Positions 8,280 to 19,183 of a stretch of 47,985 nt of DNA are shown piece after piece (position 1 is the stretch's first letter; every line of letters starts with the position of its first letter). The position numbers were made by a program, and so were the translations under genes. The stretch is from positions 1 through 47,985 of the forward strand of contig JAPOWV010000078.1 in the NCBI GenBank assembly GCA_026707445.1, given 5' to 3'. This stretch comes from Gammaproteobacteria bacterium (lineage in GTDB: Bacteria > Pseudomonadota > Gammaproteobacteria > Steroidobacterales > Foliamicaceae). The notes under the pieces were generated by a model, which ran no database searches, was not told the DNA's origin, and saw nothing but the letters and a program-made list of their open reading frames with translations.

Positions 8280-9055
8280 AGCGGCGTCCCCGGCTGGGGC
8301 AGCACTTTCTCACCGACGCCTCGGTAATTCAGCAAATCGTCACGACGACGGCGCCCGGCGCCGGCGAACATTTCGTTGAGATCGGTCCGGGCCGCGGCGC
8401 GCTGACCGGTCCTTTGCTGTCAAGGGGGGCGATCGTTCACGCGGTGGAGATCGATCCGGCGCTGGCGCAGGGACTGCGCGAGAGTTTTCCCCACGAGCGT
8501 CTGAGCGTGCACCTGGCGGACGCACTTGAGTTCGATTACTCGGCGCTCGAGGACATCGGGGTTCCCGATGCGCGCCTGCGCCTGATCGGCAATCTGCCCT
8601 ATTACCTGAGCACGGCCCTGCTGTTCCGCTTGCTTGAGAGCGCGGCCGGGTTCCGCGACATGACCGTCATGCTGCAGCGCGAAGTGGCCGAGCGGCTGTG
8701 CGCGCCTCCGGGCAGCCGCCGTTACGGTCGCCTGTCCGTCACGGCGGCGGCCCGCTGCCGAGCCGAGCCGTGCTTTTCGGTTGCACCGGGCGCGTTCGAG
8801 CCTCCCCCGAAGGTGCATTCGATGGTGGTAAGGCTGACACCTGATTCGCGCTACCGCATCCGCCGCGCGGATGCTTTTGAGCGCGTCGTGCGCCAGGCCT
8901 TCTCCCAGCGCCGCAAGACCATCGCCAACGCCCTCAGGGGCCTGGCCGACCGGGACCAGATCACCGCCGCCGGCATCGACCCCGCCATTCGCGCCGAACA
9001 GATCGACGTCCAGGCCTACCTCCGCCTCTCCGAACACCTGGACCAGCCAGCGTAA
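8276..9055 (+). CDS. ksgA: 16S rRNA dimethyladenosine transferase KsgA/RsmA
   Basis: Methylates A1518 and A1519 of 16S rRNA and acts as a late check on 30S assembly. ATG 8276 gives 259 aa starting KRRPRLGQHFLTD, the standard KsgA opening. The SAM-binding loop is EIGPGRGALT and the catalytic motif IV is NLPYYLS; EVAERLCAPPGSRRYGRLSV and FSQRRKTIANAL complete the family pattern. It is the last gene of the + strand lptD-surA-pdxA-ksgA run. A hairpin element begins on its stop codon's 3' side, and apaH converges on it from the minus strand. Confidence 0.95.
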   Translation: MKRRPRLGQHFLTDASVIQQIVTTTAPGAGEHFVEIGPGRGALTGPLLSRGAIVHAVEIDPALAQGLRESFPHERLSVHLADALEFDYSALEDIGVPDARLRLIGNLPYYLSTALLFRLLESAAGFRDMTVMLQREVAERLCAPPGSRRYGRLSVTAAARCRAEPCFSVAPGAFEPPPKVHSMVVRLTPDSRYRIRRADAFERVVRQAFSQRRKTIANALRGLADRDQITAAGIDPAIRAEQIDVQAYLRLSEHLDQPA

Positions 9056-9161
9056 GCCCTTTTTGTGCCCCCTTCCTCCGGGGGCGTCGGCGGCAGGAGC
9101 CGCCGCCGAGCCCCATGGATGGGTTCATGCGTCCCCCGGAGGAAGGGGGCACAAAAAGGGC
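9056..9161. repeat. Hairpin element B (29-bp perfect arms, conserved loop)
   Basis: Left arm 9056-9084 and right arm 9133-9161 are perfect reverse complements (29 bp) with a 48-base loop. The loop holds a second small hairpin (CGGCGGC AGGA GCCGCCG) and then CCATGGATGGGTTCATGCGT, matching the minus strand of element A. It lies between the convergent ksgA and apaH genes and begins directly after the ksgA stop, so a bidirectional terminator role is plausible. The arms differ from those of element A although their length is the same. Confidence 0.9.
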
Positions 9162-9173
9162 GAGATCGAAGCG

Positions 9174-9944
9174 TCAGAGACCGGGAACGCTGACCAATTC
9201 GGGTGGGCCGTCCAACCGGACCGCGGCCAGCGATCCGCCCCAGACGCAACCCGAATCCAGCGCAATGTGTCGATCGGTAACGAAGCACCCCAGCGCCGAC
9301 CAGTGCCCGAACACGACCCTGCAGCTGGCCGGCAGTCTTCCGGGGCGCGCGAACCAGGGAGCGAGATAGGGCGGCTGTTTGCCGGGCGGCCCCTTGTACG
9401 AAAAATCCAGCCGGCCCTGCGCATCCACCATCCGCATCCGGGTGAAGGCGTTGACGATCATCCGCAGGCGCCGGGTTCCCGAAAGCTCGTCCTGCCAGCA
9501 ATTGGGCACGTTGCCGTACATGTCGGCCAGGAAGTCCCGGTAACGCGCGTCCCTGAGCACGTTCTCCACCTCCGCGGCCCGCGCCAGCGCCTGCTCCAGG
9601 TCCCAGCCGGGCAACACCCCGGCATGAACCAGCAGGCAATTCAGGTCCCCGTCGAAATGCGCCAGCGCCTGCTTGCGCAGCCATTCCGCATGCGCGCGCA
9701 CTTCGGCGTCCTGTTCGTGAACCTTTTGCGCCAGCCAGTGCAGGTCGTGGTTGCCGAGCACGACGACGGCCGCGTCCTCCAGTTCGCGAACCCGCGTCAG
9801 CACGCCCGCCGAATCCGGCCCGCGATTGACCAGGTCGCCGCAGAACCACAGCCGGTCGCGCCCCGGCTCGAACCCGATCCGGTCCAGCAACTCGTCCAGG
9901 GGCCCGAGACACCCCTGCACGTCCCCCACCGCCCAAACCGCCAT
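9174..9944 (-). CDS. apaH: Symmetrical bis(5'-nucleosyl)-tetraphosphatase
   Basis: Hydrolyses Ap4A to two ADP, and related capped RNAs, in the cytoplasm. The 256 aa protein opens with WAVGDVQGCLGPLDELL, and the metallophosphatase motifs follow in order: GDVQG, FCGDLVNRGPDS and LGNHDLH. VHAGVLPGW and the late GHWSALG supply the remaining metal-binding His. Length fits ApaH (about 280 in E. coli). It lies 16 bases after apaG, the usual apaG-apaH pairing, at the end of a minus-strand operon running from lgt. Confidence 0.95.
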   Translation of the reverse strand: MAVWAVGDVQGCLGPLDELLDRIGFEPGRDRLWFCGDLVNRGPDSAGVLTRVRELEDAAVVVLGNHDLHWLAQKVHEQDAEVRAHAEWLRKQALAHFDGDLNCLLVHAGVLPGWDLEQALARAAEVENVLRDARYRDFLADMYGNVPNCWQDELSGTRRLRMIVNAFTRMRMVDAQGRLDFSYKGPPGKQPPYLAPWFARPGRLPASCRVVFGHWSALGCFVTDRHIALDSGCVWGGSLAAVRLDGPPELVSVPGL

Positions 9945-9960
9945 CGGTGGGGCTACCGGA

Positions 9961-10332
9961 TCAGTGCAGGACGCCGGGGGTCTGAAGGCGGAAGACCGGG
10001 ATCGGCGCCTTGAAGTCCTGGCCGCCGTCCGTGACCAACCCGTAGCTCCCCTGCATCGTCCCGAACGGCGTATCGATGATTGCGCCGCTGGTGTAGCGGT
10101 GGCTTTCGCCCGGGAGCAGCCGGGGCTGCTCGCCCACTACGCCGTCCCCGAACACCTCCTCGACGTGCCCGTTGCCGTCGGTGATGATCCAGTGCCGCGT
10201 CAGCAGCCGGGCGGGCTCTCCGCCTCGATTGGAAATCGTGATCGTGTAGCTGAATACATAGCGGTCGCCCTGCGAATCCTGCCCCAGGTAGGCCGGCTCC
10301 ACCTCGACGAGAATGTCGTCGCCCGAGATCAT
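9961..10332 (-). CDS. apaG: ApaG domain protein
   Basis: ApaG is a small fibronectin-III-like beta-sandwich protein. The E. coli gene is linked genetically to Co2+/Mg2+ efflux, but its biochemistry is unsettled. The 123 aa sequence has the family core: YSYTITI-type strand (FSYTITISN), RHWIITDGNGHVEEVFGDGVVGEQP and LLPGESHRYTSGAIIDTPFGTMQGSY. Its ATG overlaps the stop of the upstream DUF1838 gene (ATGA at 10329-10332), so it is translationally coupled to a gene that is not usually part of this operon. Confidence 0.95.
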   Translation of the reverse strand: MISGDDILVEVEPAYLGQDSQGDRYVFSYTITISNRGGEPARLLTRHWIITDGNGHVEEVFGDGVVGEQPRLLPGESHRYTSGAIIDTPFGTMQGSYGLVTDGGQDFKAPIPVFRLQTPGVLH

Positions 10333-11279
10333 TCTTCCGGCTCGACCGTGGCCGGCGTCCGGTTCTTGATGAATTCCTTCATGTCGTCCCTCACCTCGGT
10401 CCAGTTCTCGAGATCGAACATCTCCGGCGCGTGTTCCTCCAGTACGGCGCGCAGGTTGGCGGGCATCTCCTCAAGACTGTCCAGCTTGCAGCCGTAGCCG
10501 CGGGAGAGCTGGCGCCCGGGCCGCTGGCCCATGAGCATCCAGTGGTTCCAGTTCAGCGTTTCCTGGTAATGGCTGATCGCCGGCGCCCTGGCCAGCTCCG
10601 GATTCTCGACGTCGGCGAGTTCCGCCATCAGGAACATGAACGAGTCCCAGTGAAAGATGGGCCCCACGGAGGCCTTGGGCCAGACCTCCGGACGCAGCGG
10701 GTTGGGAAACCTGAATTGCGAGCGAATCGGAATGAAGAGCCTGCCGCCCACCGTCCACCATTCCATGTTTTTCGGCTTCATCGTTGCGGTCTCGTCCGTG
10801 ATCGTTCCTTCCAGCGTGTTCTCGACGGTGATCGGCCCGGTGAAGTAATGCTGGACTTCCACCGTTTCCCCGGTGTAGATATTGTCCCAGTGGTTGATTA
10901 CCTCGTCCGTGTCGAAGCGCGTAAAGAGCGCCGTTTCGTTCATCGTGGCCACGAACTTGTGCTCTTCCGCCTGCCGCCAGCGGGTCACGTTGTAATTGAT
11001 CATGCTGAACAGCGGCTCGAGGTTGCCCTCGTGGACATAGCCCCAGACGTGCCCGCGCGAGACGCGGTGCACCGTTTCCTCGGCCAGTGAACCGAAAACC
11101 TTGACCCGCGCGCGAAAGCGCGAAACGGGATCGTTGAGGTCCAGCGGTTCGCGCGGAGCGCCTTGCTCGGCCGCGCATCCGGACAGCGCCGACGCCCCGA
11201 GCGCGCCCGCGCCCAGGCCCTTCAGGACCGTGCGCCTGTCAAGGCCGGAATGGTTCGAGGGGTCTGGCTTGTTGCTCAT
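10329..11279 (-). CDS. DUF1838 family protein with Tat signal
   Basis: Exported protein of unknown function. From ATG 11279 it is 316 aa. LDRRTVLKGLGAGALG is a twin-arginine signal, and the following LSGC could be a lipobox (Cys35), so it may be a Tat-exported lipoprotein. The body resembles the DUF1838 family (SRGHVWGYVHEGNLEPLF, ETALFTRFDT, HWDNIYTGE). The start is decided by a strong AAAGGAG at 11286-11292; an ATG at 11306 overlaps the thyA stop and has none. Family members are often beside short-chain dehydrogenases or dioxygenases, so its place between thyA and apaG is odd. Confidence 0.75.
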   Translation of the reverse strand: MSNKPDPSNHSGLDRRTVLKGLGAGALGASALSGCAAEQGAPREPLDLNDPVSRFRARVKVFGSLAEETVHRVSRGHVWGYVHEGNLEPLFSMINYNVTRWRQAEEHKFVATMNETALFTRFDTDEVINHWDNIYTGETVEVQHYFTGPITVENTLEGTITDETATMKPKNMEWWTVGGRLFIPIRSQFRFPNPLRPEVWPKASVGPIFHWDSFMFLMAELADVENPELARAPAISHYQETLNWNHWMLMGQRPGRQLSRGYGCKLDSLEEMPANLRAVLEEHAPEMFDLENWTEVRDDMKEFIKNRTPATVEPEE

Positions 11280-11285
11280 GTCGTT

Positions 11286-11292
11286 CTCCTTT
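11286..11292 (-). promoter_or_regulatory. Strong ribosome binding site fixing the DUF1838 start
   Basis: On the minus strand AAAGGAG lies six bases before ATG 11279. It is the clearest Shine-Dalgarno site in this operon and rules out the upstream ATG at 11306, which overlaps thyA. Confidence 0.75.
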
Positions 11293-11302
11293 CTGATGCG
11301 CT

Positions 11303-12097
11303 TCACACTGAAATCGGCGCTGGAATATGGGGGTGAGGATCGTAGCCGATCAGATCGAAGTCGGTTTCCACGTAGTCGTCGATCGATTTCCGTCCCGCCC
11401 TGATCTCCAGTTGGGGAAGGGGGCGCGGCTCGCGGGAAAGCTGCTCGCGGGCCTGTTCGTAGTGGTTGCTGTAGAGGTGGCAGTCGCCGCCGGTCCAGAC
11501 GAAATCGCCGGGCTCAAGCGCCGTCTGCTCCGCCATCATCGATAGCAGCAGGGCATACGACGCGATGTTGAAGGGGACGCCCAGGAACAGGTCGGCGCTG
11601 CGCTGGTAGAGCTGGGCCGACAGCCTGCCGCCGCTCACGTGCAGCTGCAGCATCATGTGGCAGGGCGGGAGTTTCATTCGCGGAATCTCGGCTACGTTCC
11701 AGGCGTTGATGATTATTCTTCGCGAGTGCGGGTCGTTTCGGATCATTTCCAGCGCCTGGTCCACCTGGTCGATCGCGCCGCCGTTGCCGTCCGGCCAGCG
11801 CCGCCATTGCGCGCCGTAGACCGGTCCCAGGTTGCCGTCCTCGTCGGCCCACTCGTTCCAGATCTTTACCCCTCGGTCCTGCAGCCAGCGCACGTTGGTG
11901 CCGCCGCGCAGGAACCACAGAAGCTCCACCGCGATCACCCGCAGCGGAAGCTTCTTCGTGGTGAGCATGGGAAAGCCTTCGGCCAGGTCGAAGCGAAGCT
12001 GCCGCCCGAACAGCGCCCGGGTTCCCGTGCCGGTGCGGTCGCGGCGCTCGGTTCCGGTTTCCAGCACCTCCTCGAGAAGGCTGAGGTATTGCCGCAT
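11303..12097 (-). CDS. thyA: Thymidylate synthase ThyA
   Basis: Converts dUMP to dTMP using methylene-tetrahydrofolate. ATG 12097 gives exactly 264 aa, the E. coli length, beginning [15 protein letters not shown]. The catalytic cysteine is Cys146 in [10 protein letters not shown], the E. coli position. [36 protein letters not shown] and GDCHLYSNH are all conserved. The frame stays open upstream into lgt, but only as a shadow. It follows lgt by 20 bases, a standard gammaproteobacterial pair, and is followed by the DUF1838 gene. Confidence 0.97.
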   Translation of the reverse strand: MRQYLSLLEEVLETGTERRDRTGTGTRALFGRQLRFDLAEGFPMLTTKKLPLRVIAVELLWFLRGGTNVRWLQDRGVKIWNEWADEDGNLGPVYGAQWRRWPDGNGGAIDQVDQALEMIRNDPHSRRIIINAWNVAEIPRMKLPPCHMMLQLHVSGGRLSAQLYQRSADLFLGVPFNIASYALLLSMMAEQTALEPGDFVWTGGDCHLYSNHYEQAREQLSREPRPLPQLEIRAGRKSIDDYVETDFDLIGYDPHPHIPAPISV

Positions 12098-12117
12098 GCG
12101 CCTGGTGCCGGCAGGTC

Positions 12118-12909
12118 CTAACCCGGCTGCGGCGCGCGCCGGGCGAGCAGCCACAGGCCGAAGCCGATCATCGGCAGGCTCAAGAGCTGCCCCATGGTCA
12201 GCCAGTCGAAGGCGAGGTAACCGAGGTGCGCGTCCGGCACGCGCAGGAATTCCACCAGGAGCCGGAAAATCCCGTAGCCGGCCAGGAACAGTCCGGTGGC
12301 GCGTCCCAGGGCGCGTTGCGTGGCCGAGGGCGCGGGCCGTGCCGTGTACCACCAAAGCACGACAAACAGCACCAGTCCCTCGAGAAAAGCCTCGTACAAC
12401 TGCGTCGGGTGCCGGCCCACGCCGTCCACGATGAACGCCCACGGCGCGTCGCTGGGCTTGCCCCAGAGTTCGCCGTTGATGAAATTCCCGATGCGCCCCG
12501 CGCCCAGGCCGATCGGCACCAGCGGAACGACGAAATCCGCGGTTTCGACGAACGTCCTCGAATGCTTGCGGGCGAACAGGAGAACGGCGGCGCACACGCC
12601 CAGCAGCCCGCCGTGAAACGACATGCCGCCCTCCCAGATCCGCACGATATAGAGCGGGTCGACGAGAATCTGCTGCCAGCCGTAGAACAGGAGGTAGCCC
12701 AGGCGCCCGCCCAGGATCACGCCCAGGCAGGAATAGAAGATCAGGTCCTGGACCATGACCGGCGTGAACGTGCTGCCAGGCCGGCGGGCCCGCCGGTGCG
12801 CGAGCCACCACGCAGCGACGAAACCGAACAGGTACATCAGCCCGTACCACCGTATCGCCAGCGAACCGATGCGCAACGCAACAGGATCGAACTGCGGATA
12901 TTCGATCAT
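12118..12909 (-). CDS. lgt: Prolipoprotein diacylglyceryl transferase
   Basis: Inner-membrane enzyme that transfers diacylglycerol from phosphatidylglycerol to the lipobox cysteine, the first lipoprotein maturation step. The 263 aa sequence has about seven hydrophobic segments. The Lgt signature [15 protein letters not shown] carries the essential Arg, and [11 protein letters not shown] carries the conserved His; RWYGLMYL near the N-terminus is also typical. It heads the minus-strand lgt-thyA-DUF1838-apaG-apaH run. Several predicted lipoproteins in this window (rlpA, the DUF885 peptidase) would be its substrates. Confidence 0.96.
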   Translation of the reverse strand: MIEYPQFDPVALRIGSLAIRWYGLMYLFGFVAAWWLAHRRARRPGSTFTPVMVQDLIFYSCLGVILGGRLGYLLFYGWQQILVDPLYIVRIWEGGMSFHGGLLGVCAAVLLFARKHSRTFVETADFVVPLVPIGLGAGRIGNFINGELWGKPSDAPWAFIVDGVGRHPTQLYEAFLEGLVLFVVLWWYTARPAPSATQRALGRATGLFLAGYGIFRLLVEFLRVPDAHLGYLAFDWLTMGQLLSLPMIGFGLWLLARRAPQPG

Positions 12910-12955
12910 CTCGCCCGAAGTCTAGCAGCCCGACCCCGAGGAACAGGGAACCGCG

Positions 12956-13450
12956 CTACTCGGGATCGTCGATACGCAGCACCTGGTTGCACTCGTAAAA
13001 ATAGCCGTCCGGATCGAAGATCGCGCACCCCAGCAGATGCCGCGTCTCGCCCTTGGACCCCGTGACCTTGAACGTCCTCTCCGGCGTATGCACCCGCGTG
13101 CCCAACTCCGCGGCCCGGCGCGCAACCTCCGCCGCGTCTTCCGTATCGACCACGAAAACCGGCGTCCCGTACCCAACCGAGGTCGGAATCTCCGGCGCCG
13201 GAAGCGGCGGGTCCACCCATTGCAGCAGGCCGATCATTCCGATCCTGGGGTCTTCGCACTGCATGATCACCAGGTGCGTGACATCGCCCTTCTTGCCGGC
13301 GGCTATGCCCTTGCCCGAAAGCGTGTAGGGCATGTCGATCCAGGTTTTCATCCCCAGCACGTGCTCGTACCAGCGGCGGCTCTTCTCCATGTCCCGGACG
13401 ATCAGCGTGGTGCGTTTGACAATGTTCCGGATTCGGGGTGCTGAATTCAT
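12956..13450 (-). CDS. VOC (glyoxalase/bleomycin-resistance fold) protein
   Basis: A 164 aa protein with two beta-alpha-beta-beta-beta modules of the vicinal-oxygen-chelate fold. The first opens VKRTTLIVRDMEKSRRWYEHVLGM; the second contains PVFVVDTEDAAEVARRAAELG and ends with FDPDGYFYECNQ, whose Glu is a usual metal ligand. The substrate cannot be told. The start is supported by AAAGGAG at 13459-13465 on the minus strand, and a TATAAA-like box lies further upstream (13480-13485). It is separated from lgt by 46 bases, so it may be transcribed with that operon. Confidence 0.8.
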   Translation of the reverse strand: MNSAPRIRNIVKRTTLIVRDMEKSRRWYEHVLGMKTWIDMPYTLSGKGIAAGKKGDVTHLVIMQCEDPRIGMIGLLQWVDPPLPAPEIPTSVGYGTPVFVVDTEDAAEVARRAAELGTRVHTPERTFKVTGSKGETRHLLGCAIFDPDGYFYECNQVLRIDDPE

Positions 13451-13497
13451 GAGTTCGACTCCTTTGGTTGAAGTGCGCGTTTATACCACGCCGGGAG

Positions 13498-15289
<1,792 letters not shown>

Positions 15290-15309
<20 letters not shown>

Positions 15310-16024
15310 GCGCCAGCGGCGCGCGATTGAGTTCGTCTCTGTGCAACTGCCATTGAGGCATGAACTGGCTCATCAATTCGTAAAAACGATCATTATGGCG
15401 GCGTTCAATCAGGTGAACCATTTCGTGGACGAGGATGTACGCCAAACAGGACAAGGGCTTCTTTGCCAGTTCCAGATTCAGCCAGATGCGTCTGGCTTCA
15501 ACATTGCAGGATCCCCAAAGCGTTTTCATCTTCTTGATTCGAACCTCATTGACCCGCACTCCCACCTTTGGCTCCCAGGTTGCCACCAAGCCCGGCAACT
15601 GTTCTCGCAACTGGCGCCGATACCATCGATTCAATACCGCTTGCCGCACATGCCAGTCCGCGTCCGGAGGAATACTTAAAGCCATCGTTGTGTTGTTGAG
15701 CAGTCGAACCGCGGGCCGCCCGGATTTTTCCGTTACGCTCAATCGATAGCGGCGTCCCGCAAAGTAGTGGCTTTCGCCGCTCACGAACTCGCGCCGGGAA
15801 TGACGTTCCTGCCGTCGGAATTCAGCCTGTTTGCGGCGTATCCATCCCAGGCGCGAAACGATGGCCAACCGCACAGCCTCATCATCAAGGTGCAGAGGGG
15901 AGGCCACGCGGACGCGGCCATGAGGAGGATAGACTCCCAGGTGCAGATTCTTAATGGCCTTGCGAATCACTTCCACGGAGATTCCCCGCACACTCAGACG
16001 ACTGCGTTCGGAATCAATAGTCAT
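15290..16024 (-). CDS. YgjP-like (DUF45) zinc metallopeptidase
   Basis: A 244 aa predicted metallopeptidase. The zinc motif is HEMVH (200-204) with a third ligand at His210 in ERRHNDRF, followed by the typical LMSQFMPQW tail. The segment KTLWGSCN before it is a hallmark of this family. Genes of this type often lie beside hsdR of type I restriction systems; their role there is not known. It overlaps hsdR by 11 bases (16014-16024) upstream and the YyaL gene by 20 bases downstream, so it is the last gene of the restriction operon. Confidence 0.85.
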
Positions 16025-19000
16025 CTTGCGCCTTTACGATCTCGAAAATCGTATCCACGAGTTCTTCTTCGCCCCCAAACACCGACCTGATGGCGTTGCG
16101 AACCTCGCGTTCCTTGAATTTGTTTCCGCGCCAGTCGGCTTTCTTGACTTGCCGAATCGAATCGTCCAGCGCTGAGGTCGCTCTTTCGGCTGAACTGGCG
16201 GGTGTTTCCGCCACCTCGCCACGTACCTGAACCCAGTCTTCAGGCAATTGGACGTGCTTGAGGTTGTCATACAAAGCACGGCGGGCTGGAGAATTGATAG
16301 AGAGCGGATATTCGTCGGTAGAAGGTTGATCCACCTGCTTGGCCAGCGCCGCAATTCCGGCGAGATATCTCCTGTAGTCGATTGCCTCCTGCTTGCGTTG
16401 CCGTATCAGTTCATCCAGAAGCGTCGACATCTTTTCGTAGTACCTCGGATTGACCGCACTCTGGTCGATGATGAGACGCCGGATGTTGTTTTCAATCGTT
16501 TCGGCCATGGCCCCGCGGTTTTCGCGAAGCCTCCGGGGCAGCTTATCGAGAGCGGATACGCCTTGCTGCGAAACCAGTTCCACGAGCGTCAGGTCGTCGA
16601 ATTCCGAAATCCGCTCGCTTTCGTCCGCACGGATATACGTGTCGAGCAGATGCCGCATGGCGGGTTCAAACATCTTCATGTCGATGTAATCGCCGCTCGC
16701 CAGCCGGATTTCCTGGCGCACTTTCTCGAAGTGATCCACTTCTTCCCTGATCTCTCGCGCCTCGCTGTCGGAATAACCGGCCTCAAGCATCTCGTTGGCC
16801 AGGTTGGCGTAGGCGCGCAGGAATGAAGCGGCCTGCTTGTAGACCTGAACGCGCTTCGGCTCGTTGTTCTTTAGTTCCTCGGCATTGCCGCTATCGGCGG
16901 CGCAGAAGAAGCGCTGATAGGCCGCGGAATCAAGCGGCGGTTCGACGGGCTCACACAGCGCCTTGACGCCCTCGCGTGTTTCTTCCAGCCGTTCCCGTCC
17001 GCGTTTCAGACGGTCCTTCAGCAGTCCCTGTACGTCCTCTCGGTCGTACCCGTCAAACGCTTCGCCGGTGTAATCCTTGACGGATTGCTCCAGTGACCGG
17101 AAAAGGTCCTTGTAGTCGATGATGTAGCCGTATTCCTTGTCCTCTCCGTCCAGGCGGTTGATGCGACAGATCGCCTGGAACAGCCCGTGGTCCCGCATCG
17201 GCTTGTCGATATACAGGTAGGTCGCGGGCGGAGCGTCGAATCCGGTAAGCAGCTTGTCAACGACAATGAGCAGCTTCATGAGCCCTGGTTCTTTTACGAA
17301 GCGGTCCTTGACCTCCTCTTCAAACTTGCCCACCTTGTTCTTTGCGGTTTCCTCAGGTTCGTCGAAGTAGGCGGCAAGCATTTTTCTGTAGATGCCGTAT
17401 TTGAGTAGATTCTCGGTAGTTCCCTCACCGGTTTCTTCGCCCTTGATGTTTTTTGCCGCCGGCCTGTAAGACGTGACGATGGCGCATTTGCCCCTCAAGT
17501 TGGTCTGCTCAAACATTTCGAACAGGCGGCACGCCGAGTAGATACCGTCCGAGACCAGGAGGGCGTTGCCTCGATTGTTGCTCAGCCGATCCCGGGTTTC
17601 CATGTCGAGCAGGATGTCGGCGACGATCTTGCTTAGCCGGTCCTCCGAACTCAGAACCCTTCTCATCGTGCCCCAACGCTGCCTGACCCTGGCCTTGGCC
17701 ACGTCGGTCAATCCGCGGGTTTTGGCGTCAAACCATTGATCGATCTTTTCCTGAGACGTGATGTTCTGATCAATGTCGCGGGCTTCATAGCGCAGGTCCA
17801 GCACTACGCCGTCATTCACGGCCTCGTCGTACTTGTAAGTGTGGATGTACGGTCCGAATATCTCGATGCTGCGCCGTTTATCGCTCTTCAGCAACGGCGT
17901 TCCCGTAAAGCCGATCAGCATGGCGCCGGGGAGCAGCGCATTCATCGCCTCGTGCAGCTTGCCGGACTGGGTGCGGTGGCATTCATCCACGAACACAAAG
18001 ATTTCACCCTTGGCATGGAAATCACGCGGCAGGCTGTTTCTGATCTCCTCGACATAGGCTTTGATATCCCGCTCGCTGATATCTTCCGAGGAACCGAATT
18101 TCTGGATCAGCGAGCAGATCAGCAATTTTTCTCCGGCGTCAAGTGCGCTCACGAGGTCCGCGCCGCTACTTGTTCGGTGGATGTCCTCGCTGACGCCCTT
18201 GAAGACCTTCTCGATTTGATCGTCCAACTCGGTGCGGTCGGTAATGATGAGCACGCGCCCGTGCTGAATGTGCTCGCGAATCCACTTCGCAAGCCAAACC
18301 ATGGTCAGGCTCTTCCCGCTACCCTGCGTGTGCCAGATGATCCCGCCCTCGCGCCTCCTTATGCGCTCCTGGGCTGCGCGCACGCCGAAATACTGGTTGT
18401 GCCGGCAAACCTTCTTCACGCCCGAGTCGAAGACGATGAAGTCGTGGGTGATTTCCAGCAGCCGCTCCCTGCTGCACAGTTGACTCAGTTCGCGGAGCAG
18501 CGGGTTTTCGCCCGCTTCCGTATGAGCTTCGGATTCTTTCCACCGCAGCCAGTATTTCTCTGGCGTCTCGATCATAGCGTAGCGCAGCCCTTCCGTTTCG
18601 TTTCCCGCCATGACGAACTGCACGGTGGAGAAAAATGGCCTTATGAATTCCGGCGACTGGCTGTCGAGATTCTGGCGGATGCCCTCGGCTACCGACACCG
18701 TGGAGCGCTTGAGTTCCAGTACCCCCAAAGCAATGCCGTTGACATAGAGCACAACATCGGGCCGCTTGTCGTTCTTGCCCTCAATCGTTACTTCTTCGGC
18801 GACGGCAAATCGATTGCTGGCCGGGTTCTCCCAGTCAATCAGCCACACAGTAACGGTCTGTTCCCCCACGCCGGGACGGACCCTGACGCCGTAGCGAAGC
18901 AGGCCGTAAACCTCCCTGTTCGCGTCGTAGAGCGTCTTGCTGCCACCGGACGCCGCCGCCCTCCGCAACTGTTCGAGCGCCTTTCGGACAATGCCGTTGC

Positions 19001-19169
19001 TGTGGCCCTGTTCGCTCAGCCAATTGCTGAGCAACCGCTCCTCAATGTTGCTGTTGCTGGCGCGCTCCTGCCAATGCCCGAGGTAGTCGTAGCCCAGCGC
19101 ATCCGTCAGGAACGCGTTTACCCGTTGCTGTGTGCGTATTTCCCGCTCACCGACTGTGCTCATGGACAC
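16014..19169 (-). CDS. hsdR: Type I restriction endonuclease, R subunit
   Basis: Motor and nuclease subunit that translocates DNA and cuts it away from the recognition site. The 1051 aa protein has the N-terminal PD-(D/E)xK nuclease (RPDVVLYV with Asp138, then LELK with Glu152 and Lys154). The superfamily 2 helicase follows: Walker A TQGSGKS at 281-287, DECHRTQSG as the DEAD-like box, GFTGTPLL, and FDAPPATYLYIDKPM in the second RecA domain. The C-terminal helical region binds the methylase core. It lies 14 bases after the winged-helix gene and overlaps the metallopeptidase gene. No break is visible, so it appears functional. Confidence 0.96.
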   Translation of the reverse strand: MSMSTVGEREIRTQQRVNAFLTDALGYDYLGHWQERASNSNIEERLLSNWLSEQGHSNGIVRKALEQLRRAAASGGSKTLYDANREVYGLLRYGVRVRPGVGEQTVTVWLIDWENPASNRFAVAEEVTIEGKNDKRPDVVLYVNGIALGVLELKRSTVSVAEGIRQNLDSQSPEFIRPFFSTVQFVMAGNETEGLRYAMIETPEKYWLRWKESEAHTEAGENPLLRELSQLCSRERLLEITHDFIVFDSGVKKVCRHNQYFGVRAAQERIRRREGGIIWHTQGSGKSLTMVWLAKWIREHIQHGRVLIITDRTELDDQIEKVFKGVSEDIHRTSSGADLVSALDAGEKLLICSLIQKFGSSEDISERDIKAYVEEIRNSLPRDFHAKGEIFVFVDECHRTQSGKLHEAMNALLPGAMLIGFTGTPLLKSDKRRSIEIFGPYIHTYKYDEAVNDGVVLDLRYEARDIDQNITSQEKIDQWFDAKTRGLTDVAKARVRQRWGTMRRVLSSEDRLSKIVADILLDMETRDRLSNNRGNALLVSDGIYSACRLFEMFEQTNLRGKCAIVTSYRPAAKNIKGEETGEGTTENLLKYGIYRKMLAAYFDEPEETAKNKVGKFEEEVKDRFVKEPGLMKLLIVVDKLLTGFDAPPATYLYIDKPMRDHGLFQAICRINRLDGEDKEYGYIIDYKDLFRSLEQSVKDYTGEAFDGYDREDVQGLLKDRLKRGRERLEETREGVKALCEPVEPPLDSAAYQRFFCAADSGNAEELKNNEPKRVQVYKQAASFLRAYANLANEMLEAGYSDSEAREIREEVDHFEKVRQEIRLASGDYIDMKMFEPAMRHLLDTYIRADESERISEFDDLTLVELVSQQGVSALDKLPRRLRENRGAMAETIENNIRRLIIDQSAVNPRYYEKMSTLLDELIRQRKQEAIDYRRYLAGIAALAKQVDQPSTDEYPLSINSPARRALYDNLKHVQLPEDWVQVRGEVAETPASSAERATSALDDSIRQVKKADWRGNKFKEREVRNAIRSVFGGEEELVDTIFEIVKAQDDY

Positions 19170-19183
19170 GCTTCTCCGGCGCG

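Noticed and set aside
11303..12850. Apparent 515 aa Lgt-ThyA-like fusion on the minus strand
   Set aside because: The first half is a shifted-frame shadow of lgt; the thymidylate synthase part starts cleanly at ATG 12097.
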